The notes under the pieces: generated by a model | Database searches by the model: none | The model's input: the letters and a program-made list of their open reading frames with translations, nothing else | Told to the model about the DNA's origin: nothing | Origin: an uncultured Pseudomonadota bacterium | GTDB lineage: Bacteria > Desulfobacterota > Syntrophorhabdia > Syntrophorhabdales > Syntrophorhabdaceae | Length of the DNA: 33,653 bases | Assembly: GCA_937862865.1 (NCBI GenBank) | Contig: CALMFJ010000059.1 | Location: 1-33,653 of the forward strand | Direction of reading: 5' to 3' | Made by a program: the position numbers and the translations under genes | Shown: positions 23,291-30,994 of the stretch, in pieces | How positions within the stretch are numbered: the stretch's first letter is position 1 | Layout of the letters: every line of letters begins with the position of its first letter

Positions 23291-24804
23291 CAGGCCTTCC
23301 CGACGGGTACGGCCATCGACAGATGAACGCCCCCGGTCCGTTTTGTTGTAATACCGACACTTCCCCCGTGGGCCTCGATGACCTTCTTGACATTCCAGAG
23401 GCCGAGCCCGGTCCCTTTTTTCTTGTTGCTGAAAAACGGGTCGAAGACATACGGAAGGTCTTCCTGGGGAATGCCGGGCCCGTTGTCATCGATCGTTATC
23501 TCGACATGCGGCGTGCTCTGCGGGGTATACCGCGTGGTTATCCCGATCCACCCATGCGCGGGAATGGCGTCTATGGAGTTTTGCAGCACGTTTATTATGG
23601 CCTGTTCGATCTTGTCCTGGTCGACGAAGACGTTCGGGAGGGACCGTGAAAATTTGCTGCGTACCTGTATGCCCTTTTCCTGGAACCTCACCGTCATCAT
23701 TTCGAGGCACGACATGATGACACGCCTGATGGGCGTGGGTTTGAGGTCAAGGCGCAGGGGTTTCGCAAAATCGAGCATCTCGGTCAATATCCGTTCGAGG
23801 CGGGATATCTCCTCGGTCATGATCTCCATGCGCCGCTTGTCGTTTCCGCTGAACTCCAGTTTTTTCAGCAATATCTGGATATTCATCTTCACCGACGAAA
23901 GCGGGTTGCGGATCTCGTGGGCAAGCGACGTGGTGAGCTGCCCGATATGCGCGAGGCTCTCCGACTCACGGACCTTCTTCTCCATCTCTATCCGTTCGGT
24001 GATATCGCGGCAGATGCCGGCGACCGCCGGCTTGCCCCGGTAAACGATGAGCTTCACCTTGTTCTCGGTCGCCAGCGCCCTGCCGTCCCGCGTGCGCCGT
24101 GAATAGCCATAGAGGTCCTGGGCGTGGCCCATTTCGACACGCTTCTCGTAAAGCTTCTTCACTTCTGCCCGCGATTCGGGGGCGATGAACTCGATGTATG
24201 GCCTGCCGATCACCTCGGCAACGGAATAACCATGGAGGTCGCAGAATGCCTTGTTCGCAAAGATGATCGTCCCTTCCTGGTTGACGAAATATCCGTCGTT
24301 GATGTCCTCGACGAGAACACGGTACTGCGCCTCCGACTCCGCCAGTTCCCGCGTCCTTTTATCGACCTGCGCTTTCAGGTCCTGCGCGTGCTCGCGGATC
24401 TGCTTCTCGTGAAGCTGCTGGAAATTGTCGCTGAACCGGGTGATCGTATAGTAGAGACATTCATTGACCCTCTCGAGGGCCTCCTTCAACTCCCGCTTGC
24501 CGAGCTCCTGCGCGAGGACGGGCGTCGCGACCTTCCTGAACATCTCGTACGCGCCCTGCACCTCCGAGAGCGAAAAACCCCCCAGGAGCCTTAAACCCGT
24601 GATCCATCGGATATGGCAATCGATCAACCTGTAATCGCGCTCGACCAGGACCGCGTAGCTCGCGTCGAACGCCGCCGCGACCGTTACGTAGAGCTCTTCT
24701 TTCGGCCTTTTCTCGTAACGCGGCCCATTCTCCGCGCGAAGCCGGTCGATCCATTCCGCGATCAGCCCCTCCCTGTGCCTTGCCAGGATTTCACCTATCC
24801 GCAT
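23290..24804 (-). CDS. PAS-containing sensor histidine kinase with RsbRD-like N-terminus
   Basis: A 504-residue kinase without membrane segments. Residues 1-150 form an all-helical domain (ILARHREGLIAEWIDRLRAE..., LLGGFSLSEVQGAYEMFR) like the RsbR/RsbRD N-terminal sensor. A coiled segment leads to a PAS domain (about 155-275; NDGYFVNQEGTIIFANKAF), then the H-box SLAHEIRNPLSS near residue 296 and an HATPase domain with N-box INVLQNSIDAI, DDNGPGIP, and GTGLGLWNVKKVIEAHGG. It is cytoplasmic, so it probably senses an internal metabolite. The promoter upstream predicts a leaderless start. Confidence 0.93.
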   Translation of the reverse strand: MRIGEILARHREGLIAEWIDRLRAENGPRYEKRPKEELYVTVAAAFDASYAVLVERDYRLIDCHIRWITGLRLLGGFSLSEVQGAYEMFRKVATPVLAQELGKRELKEALERVNECLYYTITRFSDNFQQLHEKQIREHAQDLKAQVDKRTRELAESEAQYRVLVEDINDGYFVNQEGTIIFANKAFCDLHGYSVAEVIGRPYIEFIAPESRAEVKKLYEKRVEMGHAQDLYGYSRRTRDGRALATENKVKLIVYRGKPAVAGICRDITERIEMEKKVRESESLAHIGQLTTSLAHEIRNPLSSVKMNIQILLKKLEFSGNDKRRMEIMTEEISRLERILTEMLDFAKPLRLDLKPTPIRRVIMSCLEMMTVRFQEKGIQVRSKFSRSLPNVFVDQDKIEQAIINVLQNSIDAIPAHGWIGITTRYTPQSTPHVEITIDDNGPGIPQEDLPYVFDPFFSNKKKGTGLGLWNVKKVIEAHGGSVGITTKRTGGVHLSMAVPVGKA

Positions 24805-24810
24805 GAAAAG

Positions 24811-24840
24811 ATTTTAGCCGGATACGCGGCCAAGTTTCAA
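24811..24840 (-). promoter_or_regulatory. Promoter of the kinase-regulator operon
   Basis: On the minus strand TTGAAA (24835-24840), 18 bases, TAAAAT (24811-24816). The -10 box ends six bases before the kinase ATG, so transcription should start on the ATG. Confidence 0.6.
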
Positions 24841-24910
24841 GCTTCACGTAAAAACTACCCCCACGGTCATCCCCTCCCGGCAAAGAGAGCGTGCCGCATT
24901 TCCCCCGCTC

Positions 24911-24938
24911 CGTCATCCCGGCGAAAGCCGGGACCCGG
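24911..24938. repeat. REP-like palindrome, second copy
   Basis: CCCGGC-GAAA-GCCGGG at 24917-24932, preceded by CGTCAT and followed by ACCCGG. Its core is identical to the repeat at 13890. The gap between the kinase and cytidylate-kinase-like genes (24841-25013) shows no gene. Confidence 0.65.
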
Positions 24939-25013
24939 CGTCTTTGTCTTTTTCGGGAAAATTGTTTTCCTCTGAAACTTGAAACGCAGCCGAAGGCGGC
25001 CGGGCCCGCAGGC

Positions 25014-25754
25014 CTAGAAGACGGCCGCGCGGTGCCCCTTCATTATCTCCGGCGTCGCAGGCGCGTCGAGGTTGTGGCGCCGTATAACCTCGCTGCCGAT
25101 CAAACGGGCTGCCTCCTGGTAGGTGACAAGGTCCGTGTTGATCACGATATGGTAGATCAGCGGATCGTCGATGTCGGCGTCGAAATTGTCTCTGATGTAG
25201 CGTTTCCGGCCCGCATCTTTCTTCTTTATGTATTTCGCGGCCTCTTTCTCGTCGTAGTTGAAAGCCTTCATCGCCTGTTCGATCCTTTTTTCGACAGAGC
25301 CGATAAGGCGTACGTGGAAAACGTTGGGCATGTCCTTCGTGACGAGGTTTGCGCCCCTTCCCACGAGGATGCAGTTGCCTATCTGGGCAAGGCGCAGTAT
25401 GGTCGAGTTCGTCCTCTCGACGAGTGACCATGACGAGGGGTGCAGGCCGATGAATTCTTCGAACGCGTCGGTCACCGTGCCTTTATGTTCTTCTTTCATA
25501 AAGGTGCCCACGTGACCCTTGAGGTTGAACACCTCGAGCACTTTCACAACAAGCTTCTGGTCAAAAACTGTCCATTCTTCGCGGGATGTCGTCTTTTCCT
25601 GCAAATACTTGACGAGCTCTGACGAGACAGTCAGCCCGCCCGCCCCTTCAGAACGCGAGATCGTTATGGCCGGTTTTGACGGAGCTTTTCCCTTTTTTCC
25701 GAAATGACGTTCGATGTACGTTTCACAGCGATCAGAGGTTATGTTTTCCCACAT
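25014..25754 (-). CDS. Cytidylate-kinase-like protein
   Basis: A P-loop protein of the cytidylate-kinase-like (AAK-type) family found in many anaerobes. After an N-terminal helix, ITISRSEGAGGLTVSSELVKYL near residue 30 is the degenerate nucleotide-binding loop; NCILVGRGANLVTKDMPNVFHVRLIGSVEKRI near 130-160 matches the family core, followed by Lys/Arg-rich KYIKKKDAGRKRYIRDNF and IINTDLVTYQEAARLI. The biochemical role is not established. AGGAGG lies seven bases before the ATG; the frame is open further to 25862. The gene is monocistronic. Confidence 0.85.
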   Translation of the reverse strand: MWENITSDRCETYIERHFGKKGKAPSKPAITISRSEGAGGLTVSSELVKYLQEKTTSREEWTVFDQKLVVKVLEVFNLKGHVGTFMKEEHKGTVTDAFEEFIGLHPSSWSLVERTNSTILRLAQIGNCILVGRGANLVTKDMPNVFHVRLIGSVEKRIEQAMKAFNYDEKEAAKYIKKKDAGRKRYIRDNFDADIDDPLIYHIVINTDLVTYQEAARLIGSEVIRRHNLDAPATPEIMKGHRAAVF

Positions 25755-25958
25755 ATCAGGTCCTCCTGACTTTACGTGCTGCCCCCGCAAACAACCTGCT
25801 AATCGAAAAAGCCCTCTCTTATTCTGTGTATAGCCGAGGGAATCGAAATTGTCAACTGGCACGGGCGCGTACCAGTTGACGTTTCAAGTTTCAGGCTCCC
25901 GGTTTCCGGGGAAAGGCAACATTCAGCGGCCCCGTCTGCGCGGGACCGGTCCGCTATA

Positions 25959-26360
25959 TTAATTTGGCAGGGGTTTTTTGTATTTTACGCCTTTCATATT
26001 TGAGTTTTTCAGGTAGGCCATGAAATTGCTGATCATGCGGCTTAAGTTCTTGAAGTCCTCTATGAGGGCCTCGCCCTTCTCCTTCTCTATGTAGCCGAGG
26101 TCCAGGGCGAGGTGCAGGTGGGAGCGGACTTCGCCCGAGGAGCCCCTGGCCACGGACAGGGACTGGGTGAATTCCTGGGTCCCCCCGCGTTCGTGGCCCT
26201 CGGCAATGTTCGAAGTGATCGAGACCGCAGCGCGCCTTACCTGGTTGATGAACCCGTAATCGTTTGAAAAAGACGGCTGCCTCGTAAGGGAGTAGAGCGC
26301 GCCCGTCAGCCTCCTGCCTTCCTGCCAGACTTTGAGATCTTCAAATGTTTCGACTGTCAT
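25959..26360 (-). CDS. Four-helix-bundle protein (23S rRNA IVS type)
   Basis: The 133 residues match the four-helix-bundle/S23 family: TFEDLKVWQEGRRLT, QVRRAAVSITSNIAEGHERG, EFTQSLSVARGSSGEVRSHLHLALDLGYI. These proteins are often encoded in intervening sequences of 23S rRNA genes, but free-standing copies like this one are common and of unknown role. GGAGGG precedes the ATG. Confidence 0.88.
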   Translation of the reverse strand: MTVETFEDLKVWQEGRRLTGALYSLTRQPSFSNDYGFINQVRRAAVSITSNIAEGHERGGTQEFTQSLSVARGSSGEVRSHLHLALDLGYIEKEKGEALIEDFKNLSRMISNFMAYLKNSNMKGVKYKKPLPN

Positions 26361-26465
26361 ATGCCCTCCATGGTTTTATTTTGGCTATATATTACTTTTG
26401 GGAAATGAAAAATATCTGAAGAATGACAAAATAACTTCTCCCGCCCGCAGTTCGCCTCCGGCACT

Positions 26466-26493
26466 TCCACATTTCCCCGATCTCCTTTATAAT
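26466..26493 (+). promoter_or_regulatory. Promoter of the small lipoprotein gene
   Basis: TCCACA (26466-26471), 16 bases, TATAAT (26488-26493). The -10 ends six bases before the ATG at 26500. Confidence 0.5.
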
Positions 26494-26499
26494 CATCGT

Positions 26500-26877
26500 A
26501 TGAAGACCATATTCCTGATCGCATGCACCTTTGCTCTGATCACCGTGGCCGGCTGTACGGTCGCCCGGGATGTTGCTGTTGAAATGCCGCCGGTGTCGAA
26601 GGTCTCCGTATATGAAGGGAAGGTTGTCGGCGAACCGTTCATCAACAAGGTCGGGCAGGAGGACCCGAGGATAATCGATCTGTATTTCGTGACAGGCGGA
26701 AAAAAATACTTCATCAAGTTCCTCGACAGCAGCGTGTCCCGGAATGAAGTCCTCCCGTACGTCAATAAGGGCCTCAAAGTACAGGGCAAGGTCAATTATG
26801 GGCTGTGGGATACGAATAACCCCAACGAACAGAGCCGGGTGGGAGAGTATCTTGTGATCGAGACAATCAGGAAGTAA
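26500..26877 (+). CDS. Small lipoprotein
   Basis: The 125-residue product has a signal peptide (MKTIFLIACTFALITVAGC) with lipobox VAGC and the lipid Cys at residue 19. The mature part looks like a small beta-barrel: YEGKVVGEPFINKVGQED, DLYFVTGGKKYFIKFLD, GLKVQGKVNYG, VGEYLVIETIRK. No family was recognised. The ATG was chosen because the signal peptide begins here; the open frame from 26332 lacks support. There is no Shine-Dalgarno. Confidence 0.75.
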   Translation: MKTIFLIACTFALITVAGCTVARDVAVEMPPVSKVSVYEGKVVGEPFINKVGQEDPRIIDLYFVTGGKKYFIKFLDSSVSRNEVLPYVNKGLKVQGKVNYGLWDTNNPNEQSRVGEYLVIETIRK

Positions 26878-26894
26878 CGTGTGCATGTTGATTT

Positions 26895-26917
26895 CGAGGG
26901 GAGAATCCCCTCGTTTT
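26895..26917 (+). terminator. Rho-independent terminator
   Basis: CGAGGGG and CCCCTCG pair around a five-base loop and are followed by TTTT. It lies 17 bases after the lipoprotein stop. Confidence 0.75.
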
Positions 26918-27099
26918 CGAAAAGCTATAACATCAAAACATCAACATCGATGATTAACGTATCATATATATACGCTGTAATGTAGCTATGATGCTTTCAT
27001 CGAATACTCTCCCACCGTGTCGTGAACGACTCCGGTCATTCTCCCGGGGTCCCGGCCTGCAATCCATTTTGACGGTAAAACATCTTTTGCAGGTAATTA

Positions 27100-27285
27100 T
27101 CATGATATAATACATTCTGCTTTATGTTTTCGTAGTGTTTTCATCGAATCATCGCGGCTCACCCAAAAACCATCTACAGGACGGTACAGGGAGAAAATGT
27201 GGTGCGGGTTCGCCGCCGCAACGCGAAGATATCCCTCGTTGGAATAATGCAGGCGCACTTTTGCGCTCTTGATAGTTCCGGGCAT
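27100..27285 (-). CDS. Possible 61-residue protein
   Basis: An open frame in the otherwise empty region 26918-27377. Codon choice is like that of its neighbours and the peptide (VRLHYSNEGYLRVAAANPHH, YRPVDGFWVSRDD) is plausible, but there is no good ribosome site and no recognised family. It is listed with low confidence. A TATAAT at 27106-27111 on the plus strand may instead start a long leader (about 260 bases) for the DUF4197 gene. Confidence 0.25.
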   Translation of the reverse strand: MPGTIKSAKVRLHYSNEGYLRVAAANPHHIFSLYRPVDGFWVSRDDSMKTLRKHKAECIIS

Positions 27286-27377
27286 GTATGGTAACTCTTT
27301 GGCTGGCAGCACAGAGAACAACCCGCTGCAGCCATGATTGCCGGGAGTGCCGGCGCTGCCGGAAAAAGGAGGGAACC

Positions 27378-28133
27378 ATGAGGGTATATTTACGCATTCC
27401 GGTTGTCGTCATCTTTCTGATCGCCGCTTCGTCGACCCTGCTTTATCCGGCGGACCTCGGCGATCTCCTCAAGGGCCTGCCCCGGTCATCCGGGCCCGGC
27501 GGGGCGGCGGCTCAGGCCCCGGGCGCGGGGCTCGATAACTCCACCATCGCCTCCGGGCTCAAGGACGCCCTCTCTGTCGGGACCAAAAACGCCGTCAATC
27601 TCGTCTCGAAGCCCAACGGTTACTTCGGGAACCAGGCCATCAAGATCCTGCTTCCCGACAATATCCAGAAAGCGGCGGAGCTTGCCGGAAAACTCGGTTT
27701 CCAGAAAGACGTCGACAACCTCATTCTCAGCATGAACCGTGCCGCGGAGAAGGCAGCCCCGAAAGCGGCCTCGTATTTCGCGGACGCCATCAAGCAGATG
27801 ACCATCGACGACGCCCGCAGGATCCTGTCGGGCGGCGATACGGCGGCAACCGAGTATTTCAAGTCAAAAACCTCTTCAAAGCTGTACGATGAATTCAAGC
27901 CCGGCGTCTCCGAGAGCATGAAGCAGGTCGGGGTTGCGCGCGCGTACAACTCCATGATGGGCAAGGTCCCCTCTCTTCCATTCGTCGATAAGGAATCGAC
28001 GGACCTTGACCACTACGTGACAACGAAGGCCCTCGACGGCCTTTTCTACATGCTCGGCCAGGAGGAGCAGAAGATCAGAACTAACCCCGCGGCGCGGACA
28101 ACGGACCTTTTGAGGAAGGTGTTCAGCAGGTAA
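27378..28133 (+). CDS. DUF4197 exported protein
   Basis: A 251-residue protein with a signal peptide (MRVYLRIPVVVIFLIAASST) and the DUF4197 body: ASGLKDALSVGTKNAV, GYFGNQAIKILLP, AAEKAAPKAASYFADAIKQM, DARRILSGGDTAATEYFKSK, and DLDHYVTTKALDGLFYMLGQEEQKIR. The family is periplasmic and of unknown function. AAGGAGGGA lies a few bases before the ATG. It is a single gene with a hairpin right after the stop. Confidence 0.9.
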   Translation: MRVYLRIPVVVIFLIAASSTLLYPADLGDLLKGLPRSSGPGGAAAQAPGAGLDNSTIASGLKDALSVGTKNAVNLVSKPNGYFGNQAIKILLPDNIQKAAELAGKLGFQKDVDNLILSMNRAAEKAAPKAASYFADAIKQMTIDDARRILSGGDTAATEYFKSKTSSKLYDEFKPGVSESMKQVGVARAYNSMMGKVPSLPFVDKESTDLDHYVTTKALDGLFYMLGQEEQKIRTNPAARTTDLLRKVFSR

Positions 28134-28157
28134 GGCCCGCGGGTTCGCGGGCCGTTT
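28134..28157 (+). terminator. GC-rich hairpin terminator
   Basis: GGCCCGCG-GGTT-CGCGGGCC starts at the base after the DUF4197 stop and is followed by GTTTC. The stem is strong, the T-run short. Confidence 0.55.
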
Positions 28158-28206
28158 CAAGGCCGCCTCCGGCGGTCGTTTCACGTTCCCTCACCTTTTT
28201 CAGCTG

Positions 28207-28235
28207 TTGCAATTATGTTCTTGATTACCTAATAT
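28207..28235 (+). promoter_or_regulatory. Promoter of the ankyrin-repeat gene
   Basis: TTGCAA (28207-28212), 17 bases, TAATAT (28230-28235). The -10 ends seven bases before the ATG. Confidence 0.5.
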
Positions 28236-28242
28236 TGAATCT

Positions 28243-28842
28243 ATGTCATACGGAGCGATACGCCTCCCCGTTTTTATAGTGATCATTTTTCTCGCCGCGC
28301 ATGTCCCCGTGCTTCTCCCTCCGGCGGCAGGCCGTGATACGGCAGGGAACAAGGCCGCCAACGAGCAGCTGTTCGCGGCGGCGCAGGAGAACGATATCAT
28401 AAAGATGAGGCGCGCCCTGAAGAACGGGGCCGATGTGAATGCCCGGACAGAGACGGGGCAGACGGTCCTGCATTTCGTTCACGATCTTCGCCTCGCCAAA
28501 TTCCTCATCGAAAAAGGCGCCGATGTAAACGCGAGGGACCACGACTTTGACATGACCCCCATCTATTTTCAGAGGGTGGCGGTCGCGAAGCTCCTCCGCA
28601 AAGCCGGCGCGGACATCAACGTCAGGGCCAAAAAGGACATCACCCCGTTAATGTGGTACACCTACAGCAATTATGTCGAGGGCCTGAAGTACCTCGTGGC
28701 CAACGGGGCCAGCGTCAACATCGTGAACGCCGAAGGCAGCACCGCCCTGGACATCGCCATACGCTTCGAGCACAGGGAGTCGGCCGCGTACCTCAGGTCC
28801 GCAGGTGCAATGACGGCTGCGGAGTTGGGCAAACAAGACTAG
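28243..28842 (+). CDS. Exported ankyrin-repeat protein
   Basis: The 199 residues begin with a hydrophobic export signal (PVFIVIIFLAAHVPVLLPPA) and continue with about five ankyrin repeats from residue 45: NDIIKMRRALKNGADVNART, LRLAKFLIEKGADVNARD, VAVAKLLRKAGADINVRA, YVEGLKYLVANGASVNIVN, HRESAAYLRSAGA. It should bind proteins in the periplasm or outside. There is no Shine-Dalgarno before the ATG. Confidence 0.87.
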   Translation: MSYGAIRLPVFIVIIFLAAHVPVLLPPAAGRDTAGNKAANEQLFAAAQENDIIKMRRALKNGADVNARTETGQTVLHFVHDLRLAKFLIEKGADVNARDHDFDMTPIYFQRVAVAKLLRKAGADINVRAKKDITPLMWYTYSNYVEGLKYLVANGASVNIVNAEGSTALDIAIRFEHRESAAYLRSAGAMTAAELGKQD

Positions 28843-28879
28843 AGACCGTTCGAGGTTTCAGGCCATCCCCATTATTTCA

Positions 28880-28908
28880 TTGCCTGTCCCCTTAACTTCT
28901 GCTATATT
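28880..28908 (+). promoter_or_regulatory. Promoter of the propeller/PLA2-like operon
   Basis: TTGCCT (28880-28885), 17 bases, TATATT (28903-28908). The predicted leader is about 120 bases. The rest of 28843-29036 shows no gene. Confidence 0.45.
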
Positions 28909-29036
28909 TCATAAGATCATCAAGCAAATCCAGTAGTTTCCGAAAAGTAATTTTATTCCACAAAAAACAGGAACAGGTGTTGGCCGGGAACGGCGTGCCG
29001 TACTGCCGGCCGGCCGGCATCGCAAGTGAGGTTATC

Positions 29037-30146
29037 ATGATCAGCAACATGAAAGCCGTATGCGTGACCGCGGTTTTCGTCGCCGCGGCCGTCCTGACCT
29101 TCGCCATGATCGCCCGGCCTGACGCGAACGAAAGGGACAGGCGGAACCACCTCGGCCATTTTAAAAAGGTCGACGGCATCTCCATCTCGAGCGGGGGCGG
29201 CCAGCTGACATTCACCGGCTGCGGCCACAGGGACTTCCCGGGCTGCACCATCTACCGGTATGACCTGAAGGAGAATGCCCTGTACCGGTACGTGCACGAA
29301 AACAAGCTCATGCAGGTGATGGGCGCTCAGTACTGGTCAGACTCACGGCAGTTCCTTCTGGTGACGGTCCCCAGAACGGAGGATGGGAAGCAGGTCCTCG
29401 AGCAGATGCAGGTCGCGATCATGAACCCGGACGGGACAGGATTGAAACAACTGACCGCAGGGGAAGGCATCAAGGCCGCCTACATGTTAAGCCCCGACGG
29501 CAGGACCCTTGTCTACGCCAGCGGAAAAAGGCGCACGGAAGGCAAGACCGTTGCGTCCCATTTCGACTACTACGCGCGGGACCTCGCAACGGGAACAGAG
29601 ACGCAAATCACCGATCTCGCCTTCTACGAGATAAGCACCCCGTACTTCACCCCGGACGGGAAGAACATCGTCTTCAATTACGGCAGCCCCCTGAAGCTCC
29701 CCGGCACGAACGACGACCGGGCGGACAAAGCGTTCCGTGAAGATTATGAGAAGAAATATCGCTGGAACAACATCATCCGGTACCCCGTTGACGGCTCGGG
29801 GATCAATAGCCTGCCGGAGCCGTGGTTCGTTCATGGAACAGGCTCACGTGACCCGATAGTAACGAAGGACGGCTCGGTGTGGTTTGAAGGTACGACCGGA
29901 GGCATCAAATATTATCGCCGGTACCCGAATGGAGAGGTAGTCCAAAATACCAACGAGGAACTGGCTGTTGGAAGGACCCGGTATCCCTTCCGCATCGCCA
30001 TTGATCCGACGGCCCGCTGGATGGCAATCCTTTACGAAGACCTCGAAAATGGCAAGGGACGGTCCATCGGTATTTTCGATATTCTCAACAGAAAATGTAT
30101 CCCAATAACCTTTCATGCTACAGCAACAAATATAACTGTACATTAG
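29037..30146 (+). CDS. Membrane-anchored TolB/WD40-like beta-propeller protein
   Basis: A 369-residue protein with an N-terminal membrane anchor (MKAVCVTAVFVAAAVLTFAM, residues 5-24) and repeated PD40-type blades: WSDSRQFLLVTVP, LSPDGRTLVYASG, FTPDGKNIVFNYG, VTKDGSVWFEG, IDPTARWMAILYED. These resemble TolB-type propellers, so it probably works as a periplasmic binding scaffold. GAGG lies five bases before the ATG. The next gene starts nine bases after the stop with its ribosome site overlapping the stop region, so they form an operon. Confidence 0.82.
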   Translation: MISNMKAVCVTAVFVAAAVLTFAMIARPDANERDRRNHLGHFKKVDGISISSGGGQLTFTGCGHRDFPGCTIYRYDLKENALYRYVHENKLMQVMGAQYWSDSRQFLLVTVPRTEDGKQVLEQMQVAIMNPDGTGLKQLTAGEGIKAAYMLSPDGRTLVYASGKRRTEGKTVASHFDYYARDLATGTETQITDLAFYEISTPYFTPDGKNIVFNYGSPLKLPGTNDDRADKAFREDYEKKYRWNNIIRYPVDGSGINSLPEPWFVHGTGSRDPIVTKDGSVWFEGTTGGIKYYRRYPNGEVVQNTNEELAVGRTRYPFRIAIDPTARWMAILYEDLENGKGRSIGIFDILNRKCIPITFHATATNITVH

Positions 30147-30155
30147 GAGGTGCAC

Positions 30156-30989
30156 ATGCCACGTTTTATAGTCAGCGATCCGAATGATCTCAACTTCCCC
30201 TATCAGGCGAGCAAGTTTCTCCTGAACCTTCTCGTCGAAAAACTCTCCGGCAGCGTAGGGAAGAAAGATGGATCGTTTAATTGGAAAAACGATAGAGACT
30301 TTGAATTCTCTATTAGACAGCTGGAAGCCGCCCTTCCGACCCATGGGAATTTCGCCGGGCCGGGGTACAGCTGCGGACAGAGAGGAGAATTTTCTGAAGA
30401 TGAAATCAAAAGGTTTCCCGTCGCTCGAATATATGATCCGAAGATTAGCGATATGAGAGACGATTTCGTCGATACCCTCGCAAAAGCCCATGACCTCGCA
30501 TACGCCGAAGCCAGAGGAAAACCCGACTACTGGGAACTCATCCGCCGGGCGGACGAGGAGCTGGTGCGGGGGCTGAAGGAACTGCGCAACGGCTCGTCTT
30601 CTCTGTATTCCGACGGCGGTAAGATGACGCCCGCCGAAAGTGCCTACGCCGCGTCGATGCTCGATCTCTTCACGATGACGATCGCCATGCGGGACGAGCC
30701 CCTGGCCGCATTCGAGAACCTTAAGAATGCCCGCTACGGTGCAGACGAAATTAACAGCTTCATCGGCGCGATCTCGGGGGGGCTCAAGTCCATGGGCCTC
30801 GGCGGTCTCCTCCGCAAGCTTCATTTCTCCGAGATCGAGATCGAGGATATGGAACAGAAAACAACCGCGTACTGCGAGAAGAACGGCATCGATGCCGGCG
30901 GCATCCTGACGGCCTCCGCGGTGAACCCGTATCCCGACGAATATGCGGACGAAGACCAGGATCACTCCTTCGGCCCGCGGATGGGATAA
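30156..30989 (+). CDS. Protein with parvovirus-type phospholipase A2-like domain
   Basis: The 277-residue product has no signal peptide. Residues 66-141 resemble the phospholipase A2 domain of parvovirus VP1: a calcium-loop-like FAGPGYSCG (66-74), then AKAHDLAYAEARGKPDYW (109-126) with the catalytic-type His112-Asp113 and Tyr116, and RRADEELVRGLKEL (130-143) with the second acidic residue at 133. This order and spacing match the GPG / HDxxY / ADExL pattern of that fold. The rest (about 155-250) is helical and unrecognised; the tail is acidic. AGGAGG is five bases before the ATG. A membrane-lipid hydrolase is inferred, and the family match needs a profile search. Confidence 0.8.
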   Translation: MPRFIVSDPNDLNFPYQASKFLLNLLVEKLSGSVGKKDGSFNWKNDRDFEFSIRQLEAALPTHGNFAGPGYSCGQRGEFSEDEIKRFPVARIYDPKISDMRDDFVDTLAKAHDLAYAEARGKPDYWELIRRADEELVRGLKELRNGSSSLYSDGGKMTPAESAYAASMLDLFTMTIAMRDEPLAAFENLKNARYGADEINSFIGAISGGLKSMGLGGLLRKLHFSEIEIEDMEQKTTAYCEKNGIDAGGILTASAVNPYPDEYADEDQDHSFGPRMG

Positions 30990-30994
30990 GAACG

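Noticed and set aside
29844-30965. 373-residue open frame on the minus strand
   Set aside because: Antisense to the propeller and PLA2-like genes, which have ribosome sites, tight operon spacing and recognisable motifs; the antisense product resembles no family.
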